DNA from: Mycolicibacterium stellerae
Lineage (GTDB): Bacteria > Actinomycetota > Actinomycetes > Mycobacteriales > Mycobacteriaceae
Assembly (NCBI RefSeq): GCF_003719305.1
Contig: NZ_RARC01000002.1
Location: forward strand, 1 to 64,000
Length of the DNA stretch: 64,000 nt
Reading direction: 5' to 3'
The notes under the pieces were generated by a model, which had not been told where the DNA came from, searched no databases, and saw nothing but the letters and a program-made list of their open reading frames with translations. Below, one piece after another: positions 27,142-34,993 of the stretch. How positions within the stretch are numbered: the first letter of the stretch is position 1; every line of letters begins with the position of its first letter. The position numbers and the translations under genes are program-made.

Positions 27142-28505
27142 TAGCTCTCTCCGATCGCGAAGAAGACGTTCTTGGTTTCCGTGAAATGTAGTGGCGCATC
27201 AGGGCCGAGCTCGCGCCCCAGCCCGGACTGCTTGAAGCCGCCGAACGGCGTGTTGAAGCGCACCGACGAGTGCGAGTTCACCGACAGGTTGCCCGATTCC
27301 ACCGCCCGGGACACCCGCACCGCCCGCGACAGGTTGTCGGTCCAGATCGAGCCGGACAGGCCGTATTCGGAGTCGTTGGCCAGGGCGATGGCGTCGGCTT
27401 CGTCGTCGAAGGGCAGCACCGTGACGACGGGTCCGAAGATTTCCTCTGTCACGGTGCGGTCGGTGCGCTGCGGCGTCAACACCGTTGGCGGGAACCAGTA
27501 TCCGGGGCCGCTCGGCGCGCTGCCGCGGAACGCGACGGGCGCATCGTCGGGCACATAGGCGGCCACCGAATCGCGGTGCGATGCGGACACCAACGGTCCC
27601 ATCTCGGTGTCCTTCGACGTCGGATCGCCGACGACGACGCCCTTCACCGCGGGCTCGAACATCTCCATGAACCGGTCGTAGACGTTGCGCTGCACCAGGA
27701 TTCGGCTACGCGCGCAGCAATCCTGGCCTGCGTTGTCGAACACGCCGTAGGGCGCGGTGGCCGCCGCCCGTTCCAGGTCGCAGTCGTCGAAGACGACATT
27801 GGCGCTTTTGCCGCCGAGTTCCAGCGTCACCCGCTTGATCTGCTTGGCGGCGCCGGCCATCACACCGATGCCGACCTCGGTCGAGCCGGTGAAGACGATC
27901 TTGCGAACGTCCGGGTGAGTGACGAAGCGCTCGCCGATCACCGACCCCTTGCCTGGCAACACCTGGAACAGGTCCTCCGGCAGCCCGGCATCGGTTGCCA
28001 GCTCCCCCAACCGGATCGTGGTGAGCGGCGTCCACTCGGCCGGCTTCACCAGTACGGCGTTGCCCGCGGCCAGCGCGGGCGCGAAACCCCACGACGCGAT
28101 CGTCATCGGGAAGTTCCACGGCGTGATCACACCGACGACGCCCAGTGGCTCGTTGAAGGTGACGTCCAGTCCCCCTGCAACGGGAATCTGCTTGCCGGAC
28201 ATGCGTTCCGGGCCGGCGGAGTAGAACTGCAGCACGTCGCGGACGTGCCCGGCCTCCCATTGGGCATTGCCGATGGGGTGGCCGGAGTTGGCCACCTCGA
28301 GCGCCGCGAGCTCGTCGACATGCGCATCGACGACGGACGCGAATGCCCGAAGCGCGGCCGCCCGGTCGCCGGGTGGCAGTGCCGCCCACTTTCGTTGCGC
28401 GGCTTTGGCGCGGGCTACCGCGTCGTCGACACCCGCCTCATCAACCCGTTCGACAGTTCGCAACTCCTGCTCCGTGGCGGGGTTGATCAGAGTGGACGTG
28501 CTCAA
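27141..28505 (-). CDS. aldC: Aldehyde dehydrogenase AldC
   Basis: A 454-residue NAD(P)-dependent aldehyde dehydrogenase. Conserved parts are GVITPWNFPMTIASW (catalytic Asn), KPAEWTPLTTIRLGEL, VFTGSTEVGIGVM, the general base Glu in TLELGGKSANVVF and the nucleophilic Cys in NAGQDCCARSRI. TTG at 28505 overlaps the amidotransferase stop as TTGA and has AGGAAAGG upstream. With GlnA4 and the amidotransferase it matches the PuuC position of gamma-glutamylated amine catabolism, converting a gamma-glutamyl aldehyde to its acid. Equivalent to Rv2858c. Confidence 0.94.
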   Translation of the reverse strand: MSTSTLINPATEQELRTVERVDEAGVDDAVARAKAAQRKWAALPPGDRAAALRAFASVVDAHVDELAALEVANSGHPIGNAQWEAGHVRDVLQFYSAGPERMSGKQIPVAGGLDVTFNEPLGVVGVITPWNFPMTIASWGFAPALAAGNAVLVKPAEWTPLTTIRLGELATDAGLPEDLFQVLPGKGSVIGERFVTHPDVRKIVFTGSTEVGIGVMAGAAKQIKRVTLELGGKSANVVFDDCDLERAAATAPYGVFDNAGQDCCARSRILVQRNVYDRFMEMFEPAVKGVVVGDPTSKDTEMGPLVSASHRDSVAAYVPDDAPVAFRGSAPSGPGYWFPPTVLTPQRTDRTVTEEIFGPVVTVLPFDDEADAIALANDSEYGLSGSIWTDNLSRAVRVSRAVESGNLSVNSHSSVRFNTPFGGFKQSGLGRELGPDAPLHFTETKNVFFAIGES

Positions 28506-29248
28506 GCGCTTACCTTTCCTGTCGCATAGTCAGCGGCGGCATGCACCACCGCGATGAACAGCCGAATATCGTCGAGGCGCTCCTCGGGGTGCCACTGCAC
28601 GGCCAGAACGAAGTTCTCCCCCGGTATCTCGACGGCCTCGATCACCCCGTCGGAGTCCTGCGCACAGATGACAAGGCCCTCACCGAGTAGATCGATGGCC
28701 TGGTGGTGGTAGCACTGTGCATCCGATGATTCGCCGATCAGCCCCGCGAGCCGGCTGTTGGGCACCGTGTGCACCGACGAGGTGGAGAACACCGCGTTAC
28801 CCAGCTGGTGTCGGGTGTGCCCGATGACGTCGGGCAGGTGTTGATGCAGCGTGCCGCCGAGCGCCACGTTGATCACCTGCGCGCCGCGGCAAATGCCCAG
28901 TACCGGCATGCCGCGCCGGATCGCCCCGCGGACCAGCGCGATCTCCCACGCGTCGCGGTCCTGATTGGCTTGGACGGGTTCGTCGGTCTCCGGATGGCGC
29001 TGCTGACCATAGGCGGCCGGGTCCATATCCCGGCCGCCGGTGATGATCAGGCCGTCCAGCCCGTCGAGTACTCGGTCGGGCGCATCGATGGGTTGCGGCG
29101 GCAGCAGCACGGCGGTCCCGCCTGCGAGGTTGACACCCTCCATGTAGATGGCGGGCAGAAACGTTGCATGCACATCCCAGATCCCTGACTGCGCCTGTTG
29201 CAGGTAGGTGGTCAGACCCAGAAGCGGTCTCGGGTCAAAGCCGCTCAA
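28502..29248 (-). CDS. Class I glutamine amidotransferase, gamma-glutamyl hydrolase (PuuD-like)
   Basis: A 248-residue class I amidotransferase of the peptidase C26 group. The nucleophile is in LGICRGAQVINVALGGTLHQ, and QWHPEERLDD supplies the catalytic His and Glu. YHHQAID and HTRHQLGNAVF are typical of PuuD-like gamma-glutamyl hydrolases. TTG at 29248 overlaps the glnA4 end by 14 bases, with AAAGGG upstream; longer in-frame extensions run inside glnA4. In this pathway it would release glutamate from the oxidised gamma-glutamyl product. Equivalent to Rv2859c. Confidence 0.9.
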   Translation of the reverse strand: MSGFDPRPLLGLTTYLQQAQSGIWDVHATFLPAIYMEGVNLAGGTAVLLPPQPIDAPDRVLDGLDGLIITGGRDMDPAAYGQQRHPETDEPVQANQDRDAWEIALVRGAIRRGMPVLGICRGAQVINVALGGTLHQHLPDVIGHTRHQLGNAVFSTSSVHTVPNSRLAGLIGESSDAQCYHHQAIDLLGEGLVICAQDSDGVIEAVEIPGENFVLAVQWHPEERLDDIRLFIAVVHAAADYATGKVSA

Positions 29249-30593
29249 AGCCGCGCACCCTTTCCCAGTCGGTGACCGCCGCGTTGAACGCACTGAGCTC
29301 GATGGCCGCGTTGTTGAGATAGTGCTCGACGACCTCTTCACCGAATGCCTCGCGCGCCACGGTCGACTTGCCGAACAGCTCGGCGGCCTCGGTCAGCGTG
29401 GTCGGCAGACACTCCGCTCCGCTGGTATAGGCGTTGCCCACCATCGCATCCGACAGTTCGAGCCCCTGCTCGATGCCGTGCAGGCCGCCGGCGATCAACG
29501 CCGACACCGCCAGATACTGGTTGACGTCGCCACCCGGCGCACGGCATTCAACCCGCATGCCGTGGCCGTGTCCGACCACCCGCATGGCGCATGTCCGGTT
29601 GTCCATGCCCCATGCGATCGCGGTCGGCGCGAAGCTGCCTTCGACGAATCGCTTGTAGGAGTTGATGTTCGGCGCGTAGAACAGTGTCATTTCGCGAAGC
29701 GTCGCGAGCTGGCCCGCTATGAAGCTGCGGAACATCGCCGACATACCGTCGGGCGCGTCCGAATCGGCGAACACGGCGCCGCCGTCGTCACCGCGCAGCG
29801 ATATGTGGATATGGCAGCTGTTCCCTTCGCGCTCATCGAATTTCGCCATGAACGTCAGGCTCTTGCCGTGTTGGTCGGCGATCTCCTTGGCGCCGTTCTT
29901 GTAGATCGTGTGGTTGTCGCACGTCACGCGGGCGTGGTCGTAGCGAAATGCGATCTCCTGCTGCCCGAAGTTGCACTCGCCCTTGACGCCCTCGCAGTAC
30001 ATGCCCGCGCCGTCCATGCCGAGCCGGATGTCGCGAAGCAGCGGCTCCATCCGGGTCGATGCCAGCATCGCGTAGTCCACGTTGTAATCGGTGGCCGGTG
30101 TCAGCCCGCGGTACCCGGCCGCCCACGCCTCGCGGAAGGAGTCGTCGAAGACGATGAATTCGAGTTCGGTGCCCACGTAGGGCACCAGGCCCTTATCGGC
30201 CAACCGGGCGATCTGCTTGTTGAGGATGCTGCGCGGCGCCTGGGTCACCGGGTTGCCGTTGGTCCAGGACAGGTCGGCCATCACCAGCGCGGTGCCCGGC
30301 AGCCATGGCAGCAGGCGCAGCGTGGAGAAGTCCGGCGTCATCACCATGTCGCCGTAGCCGGTTTCCCAGCTCGACATCGCGTAGCCGTCGACGGTGTTCA
30401 TGTCGACGTCGACCGCGAGCAGGTAGTTGCAGCATTCGGCCCCGTGGGCGGCGATGTCCTCGACGAACAATCGCGCCGCGACGCGTTTACCGGTCAACCG
30501 GCCCTGCATATCGCAGAACGCGACGATAACGGTGTCGATGTCACCAGCGGCGATCAACGATTCCAACTCGGTTTGCGACAGCATTCCAGTCAC
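29235..30593 (-). CDS. glnA4: Glutamine synthetase-like gamma-glutamylamide synthetase GlnA4
   Basis: A 452-residue glutamine synthetase homologue. The GS core is visible: GECNFGQQEIAFRYDHA, GKSLTFMAKFDEREGNSCHI and VECRAPGGDVNQYLAVSALI. GlnA4 of Streptomyces coelicolor makes gamma-glutamylethanolamide rather than glutamine, and the neighbours here (ethanolamine-type permease, aldehyde dehydrogenase, amidotransferase) support that role. GTG at 30593 matches the MTG start of M. tuberculosis GlnA4, but ATG at 30584 sits eight bases after AGGGAG and may be the true start. The 33-base gap upstream holds an operator-like motif. Equivalent to Rv2860c. Confidence 0.93.
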   Translation of the reverse strand: MTGMLSQTELESLIAAGDIDTVIVAFCDMQGRLTGKRVAARLFVEDIAAHGAECCNYLLAVDVDMNTVDGYAMSSWETGYGDMVMTPDFSTLRLLPWLPGTALVMADLSWTNGNPVTQAPRSILNKQIARLADKGLVPYVGTELEFIVFDDSFREAWAAGYRGLTPATDYNVDYAMLASTRMEPLLRDIRLGMDGAGMYCEGVKGECNFGQQEIAFRYDHARVTCDNHTIYKNGAKEIADQHGKSLTFMAKFDEREGNSCHIHISLRGDDGGAVFADSDAPDGMSAMFRSFIAGQLATLREMTLFYAPNINSYKRFVEGSFAPTAIAWGMDNRTCAMRVVGHGHGMRVECRAPGGDVNQYLAVSALIAGGLHGIEQGLELSDAMVGNAYTSGAECLPTTLTEAAELFGKSTVAREAFGEEVVEHYLNNAAIELSAFNAAVTDWERVRGFERL

Positions 30594-30601
30594 TCCCTAA
30601 A

Positions 30602-30617
30602 GGTAGGTCATCAGACC
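30602..30617. promoter_or_regulatory. Putative GntR operator upstream of glnA4
   Basis: GGTAGGTCATCAGACC lies in the gap between the GntR stop and glnA4. Read on the minus strand its core is GGTC-TGAT-GACC, a dyad resembling GGTCT-type half-sites bound by UTRA regulators such as DasR. A 14/16 match is found at 36697-36712, between the two permease genes. Confidence 0.65.
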
Positions 30618-30626
30618 ATTAGCTCG

Positions 30627-31367
30627 CTAGCGCAACGAGGAGATCGGTGCCGACTGGGCCTGCCGGTTGATGCGGATGTCGAACGCCTCGGAGACATGCC
30701 ACTCCCGCGACAGCATGACCGGTGTTCCGTCGCGGTCGTAGTCGGTCTCCTCGATGTACAGCAGCGGCTTGCCACGCCGGACCCCAAGCACTTTCGCCGT
30801 GAAACTGGTGCTGGCGACGGCGTGCAGAGTGGCGGTCGCGTGGTCGGCGGCATGCCCGGACGAACTGAGCAGCGCGAACAGCGAGGGATCGAGGCTTTTC
30901 AGATCGAGGTCGGCTCTCAGCAGCCGGGCGGGGATGCGGTCACGTGAGTAGATCACGGGCTGCTCGTCGGCGGTTCGCACGCGTTCCACCGCGAGCACTT
31001 TTTCGCCCCTGCTGAGCTGTAGTGGCCCGTCGATCTTGCCGCCGTGCTCGAACGCCGCGTCGAGCACCCGCATCCCGGCGTGTGCCCCGGCGCTCTCGAT
31101 CATGGCGAGATAACTCAGTGTCGAGTCCAGCCCGTGTGGCATGCGCCGACGCTCGGCGACATAGCTACCCGATCCACGTCGACGGGTGACGTAGCCGGCC
31201 TCCACGAGGCCACCCACCGCTTCTCGGACGGTCGCCCGGGAGACCCCGAATCGCTTCGACAGTTCACCCTCGGTTGGCAGCTTGGTGCCCGGCTGCAACT
31301 GCGAACTGGTTATCTCCTCCAGCAGCTCGTCGCGCAGCCGGTCGGCAAGCAAAGTCCGGCCAGGCAT
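30627..31367 (-). CDS. GntR/UTRA (HutC-subfamily) regulator
   Basis: A 246-residue transcription factor with an N-terminal winged helix, TKLPTEGELSKRFGVSRATV, and a C-terminal UTRA ligand domain (GEKVLAVERVRTADEQPVIYSRDRIP; RRGKPLLYIEETDYDRDGTP). UTRA domains sense small metabolites, often sugar phosphates or amino acids. It starts 9 bases after the TIM-barrel gene and ends 33 bases before glnA4, so it sits at the join between the sugar-like and amine-like halves of the operon. The conserved motif in that gap, repeated between the permeases, is its likely target. Confidence 0.92.
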   Translation of the reverse strand: MPGRTLLADRLRDELLEEITSSQLQPGTKLPTEGELSKRFGVSRATVREAVGGLVEAGYVTRRRGSGSYVAERRRMPHGLDSTLSYLAMIESAGAHAGMRVLDAAFEHGGKIDGPLQLSRGEKVLAVERVRTADEQPVIYSRDRIPARLLRADLDLKSLDPSLFALLSSSGHAADHATATLHAVASTSFTAKVLGVRRGKPLLYIEETDYDRDGTPVMLSREWHVSEAFDIRINRQAQSAPISSLR

Positions 31368-31376
31368 TTAACGAGC

Positions 31377-32072
31377 CTACGTGGTGCCCTGGGCTGCATC
31401 GGCCGCCGACGCAGTCTCCTCGAGGACCCGTCGAACCTGGTCTGCGATCGACGGGGCACCCGGCAGCAGGCCGTCGAAGATCGCGCTGCCGATCGTGTAG
31501 CCCCATGCGCCCGCCTCGCCGACGGCGATCGCCCTTTCGATGCTTGCGATGGACCCCGCAACGATCACCGGCCCGTTCGACTTCGCCGTCACCTCGCGGA
31601 TCAGTTCGAGGACGTCGGCGGTCGGGTGCCGGTACGCGAGCAGGTCGAGCCCGCTGACGTGGTCGAGCGCCGTCAGCCGCTCGGCGTCCGCGGCGATCTC
31701 GTCGATCGAACCGAGCAACACGCTCGGGTGGTCGACGACACGGCCGGGGAACGGGCAGTACTTCACGCCGTCAGGCAGCATGCCCGCCGTCTCCGAGCCG
31801 TGGGTGCCGCCGAGCACCCAGTCGAATCCCGCCTGTGCCGCCGACCGCAGCGACGACATCTCGGCCTCCTTGCTGGTCGACACCACCTCGAGCATCACCT
31901 CGAAGCCGGCGTCGTGAGCGAGCGAGACCAGCTCACGCTGCTTGGCAAGGTCGGCTCCGACGTCCTTGAACCCGACGTAGCGCAGCCCGGTGTCGGCCAG
32001 TGTCGGCATGATCTCGGCCGCGTTGTCGACGGTGCGGTCGTCGTGGGTGAGCATGAACACAAAATGAGCCAC
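31377..32072 (-). CDS. Phosphate-binding TIM-barrel protein of unknown function
   Basis: A 231-residue (beta/alpha)8 protein. The strand-end motif GPVIVAGSIASIERA followed by GAWGYTIGSAIFDG is the standard phosphate-binding site of HisA/HisF/TrpC/NanE-type barrels, so the substrate is probably phosphorylated. Other blocks are RYVGFKDVGADLAKQREL and DWVLGGTHGSETAG. I cannot assign a reaction; isomerase, epimerase or aldolase are all possible. It lies 10 bases after the AraM-like gene and 9 before the GntR gene, co-transcribed with an FGGY kinase that could supply the phosphate ester. Confidence 0.8.
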   Translation of the reverse strand: MAHFVFMLTHDDRTVDNAAEIMPTLADTGLRYVGFKDVGADLAKQRELVSLAHDAGFEVMLEVVSTSKEAEMSSLRSAAQAGFDWVLGGTHGSETAGMLPDGVKYCPFPGRVVDHPSVLLGSIDEIAADAERLTALDHVSGLDLLAYRHPTADVLELIREVTAKSNGPVIVAGSIASIERAIAVGEAGAWGYTIGSAIFDGLLPGAPSIADQVRRVLEETASAADAAQGTT

Positions 32073-32082
32073 TAGTCCTCCT

Positions 32083-33432
32083 TCATCCTTTTTCGGCGTC
32101 GGCCACGATCGACCGCGCCGTGTCGTCCGACCAGACGCCGAGTAGATCGGCGAGGTCGACGATCGAGATCCGTTCGCGCAGTAGGTGGGAATTGCGCAGC
32201 GCCCAGAACAGCAGGCCCTCGTCGTAGCCCGCGCCCAAGTCTTTGGCCCGCGTCGGCAGCCCGCTTGCGTGGCTCACCTCGTCGAACTGTTCGGGTGTCG
32301 GCAGCGTCAGCGTTGCCGTGAACCCGTCCCAGTCGGCGATCATCGCCTCGACGTCGGCCTGGTGTTCGAGCAGCCAGTTCCGCTTCGCCGAGTAACCCGT
32401 CCAGCACTCCTCGACGGTCTTGGCGCCGAGCTCTGCAAAGGCCAACTCCGTCGCATCGCGGCGCGACGGCTCGTCGGGCACCTGGATCTGTGCGCCTGAG
32501 GAGATCGCGCTGTCCACGAGCTGCCAAACCCGCAGCGCCAGCCGGGTTGCGACCGTCACCTGCATGCCGTGTGGCGCGCCAGGCGCCTGCCGTTGGGCCA
32601 GCGCCATCTCCAGCAGGTGCGACACCGCATGTTCGTTGCCAGAAGCGGGCGCCGTCGAGCCGACGATTCCCATCGAAAGGCCACTGCCCGCGAGCAGCCG
32701 GGCCAGATCTGCCAGCCCGCCGGGCTCGGCGTCCCGCGCGGCTTGCGCAAGCGAAGGCAGCGCGGGCATGGCGGCAAGCACCTGTTCGACGACCGCAGCG
32801 TCGTAGGCGGGGCCGTGGCCAAGCCAGGAGGCGAGTTGCCATTCGGCGACGGCGTTGGGCACCGTGGACAGGTCGCCGACGCCTGCGAGGTTCATCCGCG
32901 GCGGCGCCGCGGTGATGATGTCGGAGTCGGCGATGAGCATATCGGGCCACCGCGACACCACTGTGCGCTTGGCTCCCGCGATGACCAGCACGCTGCGGTC
33001 GGCGATGAAACCGTTGATGCTGCAGGCAGTTTGGACCGCGACATGTCGGCTACCGGTGCGCTGGGCGGCCACCTTGGCGATATCGGTGAGCGTGCCGGCA
33101 CCCACGGAGATCAGCAGCCGCTGGGCACCGACCGCGTTCACCGCGCGTTCGACGGTGTCCTCGTCGGCCCGCACCATACCGGTGCCGAGCTGAATCACCG
33201 GGCAGCCGCCGAGCTGCTCGGCCAGCCGCTCCACGACTGGTATCTCACGTGCGCGGTACGGGCCGCCGTCGCTGATGATCACCGGCTCAGGCGTGCCCGG
33301 CATCGCGCGTACGTCCGCGATCGCGCCATCCAAAACCGAAGCACCGACCCGGATGTCGACGTCGGGCAGGTCGTGATGGCCGGCTTCGCGAAGGCCGGCG
33401 AGGATGTCGTTGGGCTCTGGAATGGTAGTCAC
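32083..33432 (-). CDS. AraM-like sn-glycerol-1-phosphate dehydrogenase family protein
   Basis: A 449-residue iron-type alcohol dehydrogenase/dehydroquinate synthase-fold protein, closest in pattern to AraM and archaeal glycerol-1-phosphate dehydrogenase. LLISVGAGTLTDIAKVAA is the NAD-binding block. Metal ligands appear in AGVGDLSTVPNAVAEWQL (Asp), GNEHAVSHLLEM (His) and PHGMQVTVAT (His). GTG at 33432 overlaps the kinase stop as GTGA; the long frame upstream shadows the kinase. With an FGGY kinase ahead and a TIM-barrel protein after it, oxidation or reduction of a sugar or polyol phosphate is likely. The exact substrate is unknown. Confidence 0.85.
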   Translation of the reverse strand: MTTIPEPNDILAGLREAGHHDLPDVDIRVGASVLDGAIADVRAMPGTPEPVIISDGGPYRAREIPVVERLAEQLGGCPVIQLGTGMVRADEDTVERAVNAVGAQRLLISVGAGTLTDIAKVAAQRTGSRHVAVQTACSINGFIADRSVLVIAGAKRTVVSRWPDMLIADSDIITAAPPRMNLAGVGDLSTVPNAVAEWQLASWLGHGPAYDAAVVEQVLAAMPALPSLAQAARDAEPGGLADLARLLAGSGLSMGIVGSTAPASGNEHAVSHLLEMALAQRQAPGAPHGMQVTVATRLALRVWQLVDSAISSGAQIQVPDEPSRRDATELAFAELGAKTVEECWTGYSAKRNWLLEHQADVEAMIADWDGFTATLTLPTPEQFDEVSHASGLPTRAKDLGAGYDEGLLFWALRNSHLLRERISIVDLADLLGVWSDDTARSIVADAEKG

Positions 33433-34898
33433 GTGGCCAATGCCTCCTCGACGGCGTCGAACGCGGCCAGGTAGCGCCCGTATGCGTCGGCATACTGCCG
33501 TTGCGCTGCGGGGTCGGGATCGATCGAGTCCGGATCCAGTTGCACGGCAACCGATGCCGCCGAGAAGTCGACGAACACCCCGGCCCCGACGCCGGCCACC
33601 ATGGCCGCGCCGACCGCGGTGGCCTCCTCGGTGAGGACGCGGCGGACCGGCCTGCCGAGCACGTCGGCCTTGATCGACGCCCACAGGTCGTCGCGCGCTC
33701 CGCCGCCGACGATCCGTACCTCGCCGTGACCGAGGCCGAGCGCATGGAGCCGGTCGACGATGTCGCGCAGCGCGTATGCGCATCCTTCGAGGACCGCCCG
33801 TGCGGCGTGTGCGGAGGTGTGATTCATGGCGAGGCCGAGGAATGCGCCGCGCATCGCATCGTTCCACCGCGGTGCGGTCGAGCCCGATAAGGCCGGCAGG
33901 AACAGCACGCCGTCACTGGCCGGTGGTGCTTCCCTTGCCCGCGTGAAGATCTCCCCCTGCGGCACCCCGAGCAGGTGGGCCAGCCACAGCGTGCTGCCGC
34001 CGCTGACGAATCCGGGGTTTTCGATCAACCATGAGCCGGGCACCGCGTGGCCGTGTGTCTCCACCACGCCGAGTGGATCGCGGACGGGTTCCGCGGCGAC
34101 CGTCGTCACGGGTTCCGCGGTGCCGCTGACGTCGACGACCACGCCTGATTCGATGGCACCTGCGCCGACGGACGCGGCGTGTTCGTCTCCCGTGCCGACG
34201 ACGACTGCACACGTGGAGGGCAGCCCGAGATCGGCGGCCACATCGGGTCGCAGGGTGCCCACCACGTCCGTCGACGGCCGCACGTCGGGCAGCATCGCCG
34301 GATCGACGCCCGCCGCCTCACACAGCGCAACGTCGAAGTCACCCTTGGCGACGTCGTAGACCATGGTCGACGACGCATTGGCGGCATCCTGAGCGTGCGA
34401 GCCCGAAAGATGATGCAGCACATAGGATCCGACGGGGGCGAGCATGGCGGCCCGCTGCCAGACCTGCGGCTCGTTGTCTCGGATCCACATCATCTTCGGC
34501 GCGCTGTGCGATGCATCGGCCACCAGCCCGGTGCGCTCGGCGAGCAGGTCGGAGCCCACCGCGGAGACCAGCTGGTCGCATTCCTTGGTGGCCCGCTTGT
34601 CCAGCCAGATGATCGCCGAGCGCAGCGGCGTGCCGTCGGCGTCGCAGGCGACGACTCCGTCGACCTGGCTACCGAGACCCATTGCGACAATCCGATCCGC
34701 CTGCACGCCTTCGACTGCGGCGCGAACGGCGTCGCGAAGGGCCGTGCAGTAGGTGAGCGGGTCCTGGTCGGCCCAGCCGTCGTGCTCGTGGGTCATGGTC
34801 AGCGACGCCGAGCCGGAGGCGACGACGTTACCGCCCTCGTCGACGATCACGGCCTTGATGCTCTGCGAGCCGACGTCGACTCCCAGGACCAGAGACAC
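33429..34898 (-). CDS. FGGY-family carbohydrate kinase
   Basis: A 489-residue sugar/polyol kinase. The N-terminal ASKHA motif is GVDVGSQSIKAVIVDEGG, AIIWLDKRATKE is the substrate-region block, GTGDEHAASVGAGAI is the second phosphate motif, and EVRIVGGGARDDLWASIKAD is the C-terminal FGGY signature. The pattern resembles xylulokinase and related pentulose or tetritol kinases, but I cannot fix the sugar. GTG at 34898 follows GGGGGAG. It is the first gene of the long minus-strand operon and is separated from the permease upstream by a strong hairpin, so it probably has its own promoter. Confidence 0.88.
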   Translation of the reverse strand: MSLVLGVDVGSQSIKAVIVDEGGNVVASGSASLTMTHEHDGWADQDPLTYCTALRDAVRAAVEGVQADRIVAMGLGSQVDGVVACDADGTPLRSAIIWLDKRATKECDQLVSAVGSDLLAERTGLVADASHSAPKMMWIRDNEPQVWQRAAMLAPVGSYVLHHLSGSHAQDAANASSTMVYDVAKGDFDVALCEAAGVDPAMLPDVRPSTDVVGTLRPDVAADLGLPSTCAVVVGTGDEHAASVGAGAIESGVVVDVSGTAEPVTTVAAEPVRDPLGVVETHGHAVPGSWLIENPGFVSGGSTLWLAHLLGVPQGEIFTRAREAPPASDGVLFLPALSGSTAPRWNDAMRGAFLGLAMNHTSAHAARAVLEGCAYALRDIVDRLHALGLGHGEVRIVGGGARDDLWASIKADVLGRPVRRVLTEEATAVGAAMVAGVGAGVFVDFSAASVAVQLDPDSIDPDPAAQRQYADAYGRYLAAFDAVEEALAT

Positions 34899-34953
34899 GA
34901 CTCCCCCTCAAGTTGGCGGTGAAACCTGCAAACGGTACTGAAAGTGACGGCGT

Positions 34954-34984
34954 GCGGGGAGGATTGGGCGGTGATCCTCCCCGC
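34954..34984. terminator. Perfect 11-bp hairpin after the ethanolamine-type permease
   Basis: GCGGGGAGGAT at 34954-34964 pairs exactly with 34974-34984 around a 9-base loop. On the minus strand it begins ten bases after the permease stop, ahead of the kinase operon. A strong GC stem in this position is most simply a terminator, although it lacks a U tract. Confidence 0.75.
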
Positions 34985-34993
34985 CGGTCACGC

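Noticed and set aside
29208..30947. 579-codon plus-strand open frame opposite glnA4
   Set aside because: Antisense to conserved GlnA4 motifs; composition is typical of a shadow frame.
33433..33867. N-terminal extension of the AraM-like protein
   Set aside because: Arg-rich shadow of the kinase C-terminus; the GTGA overlap marks the real start.
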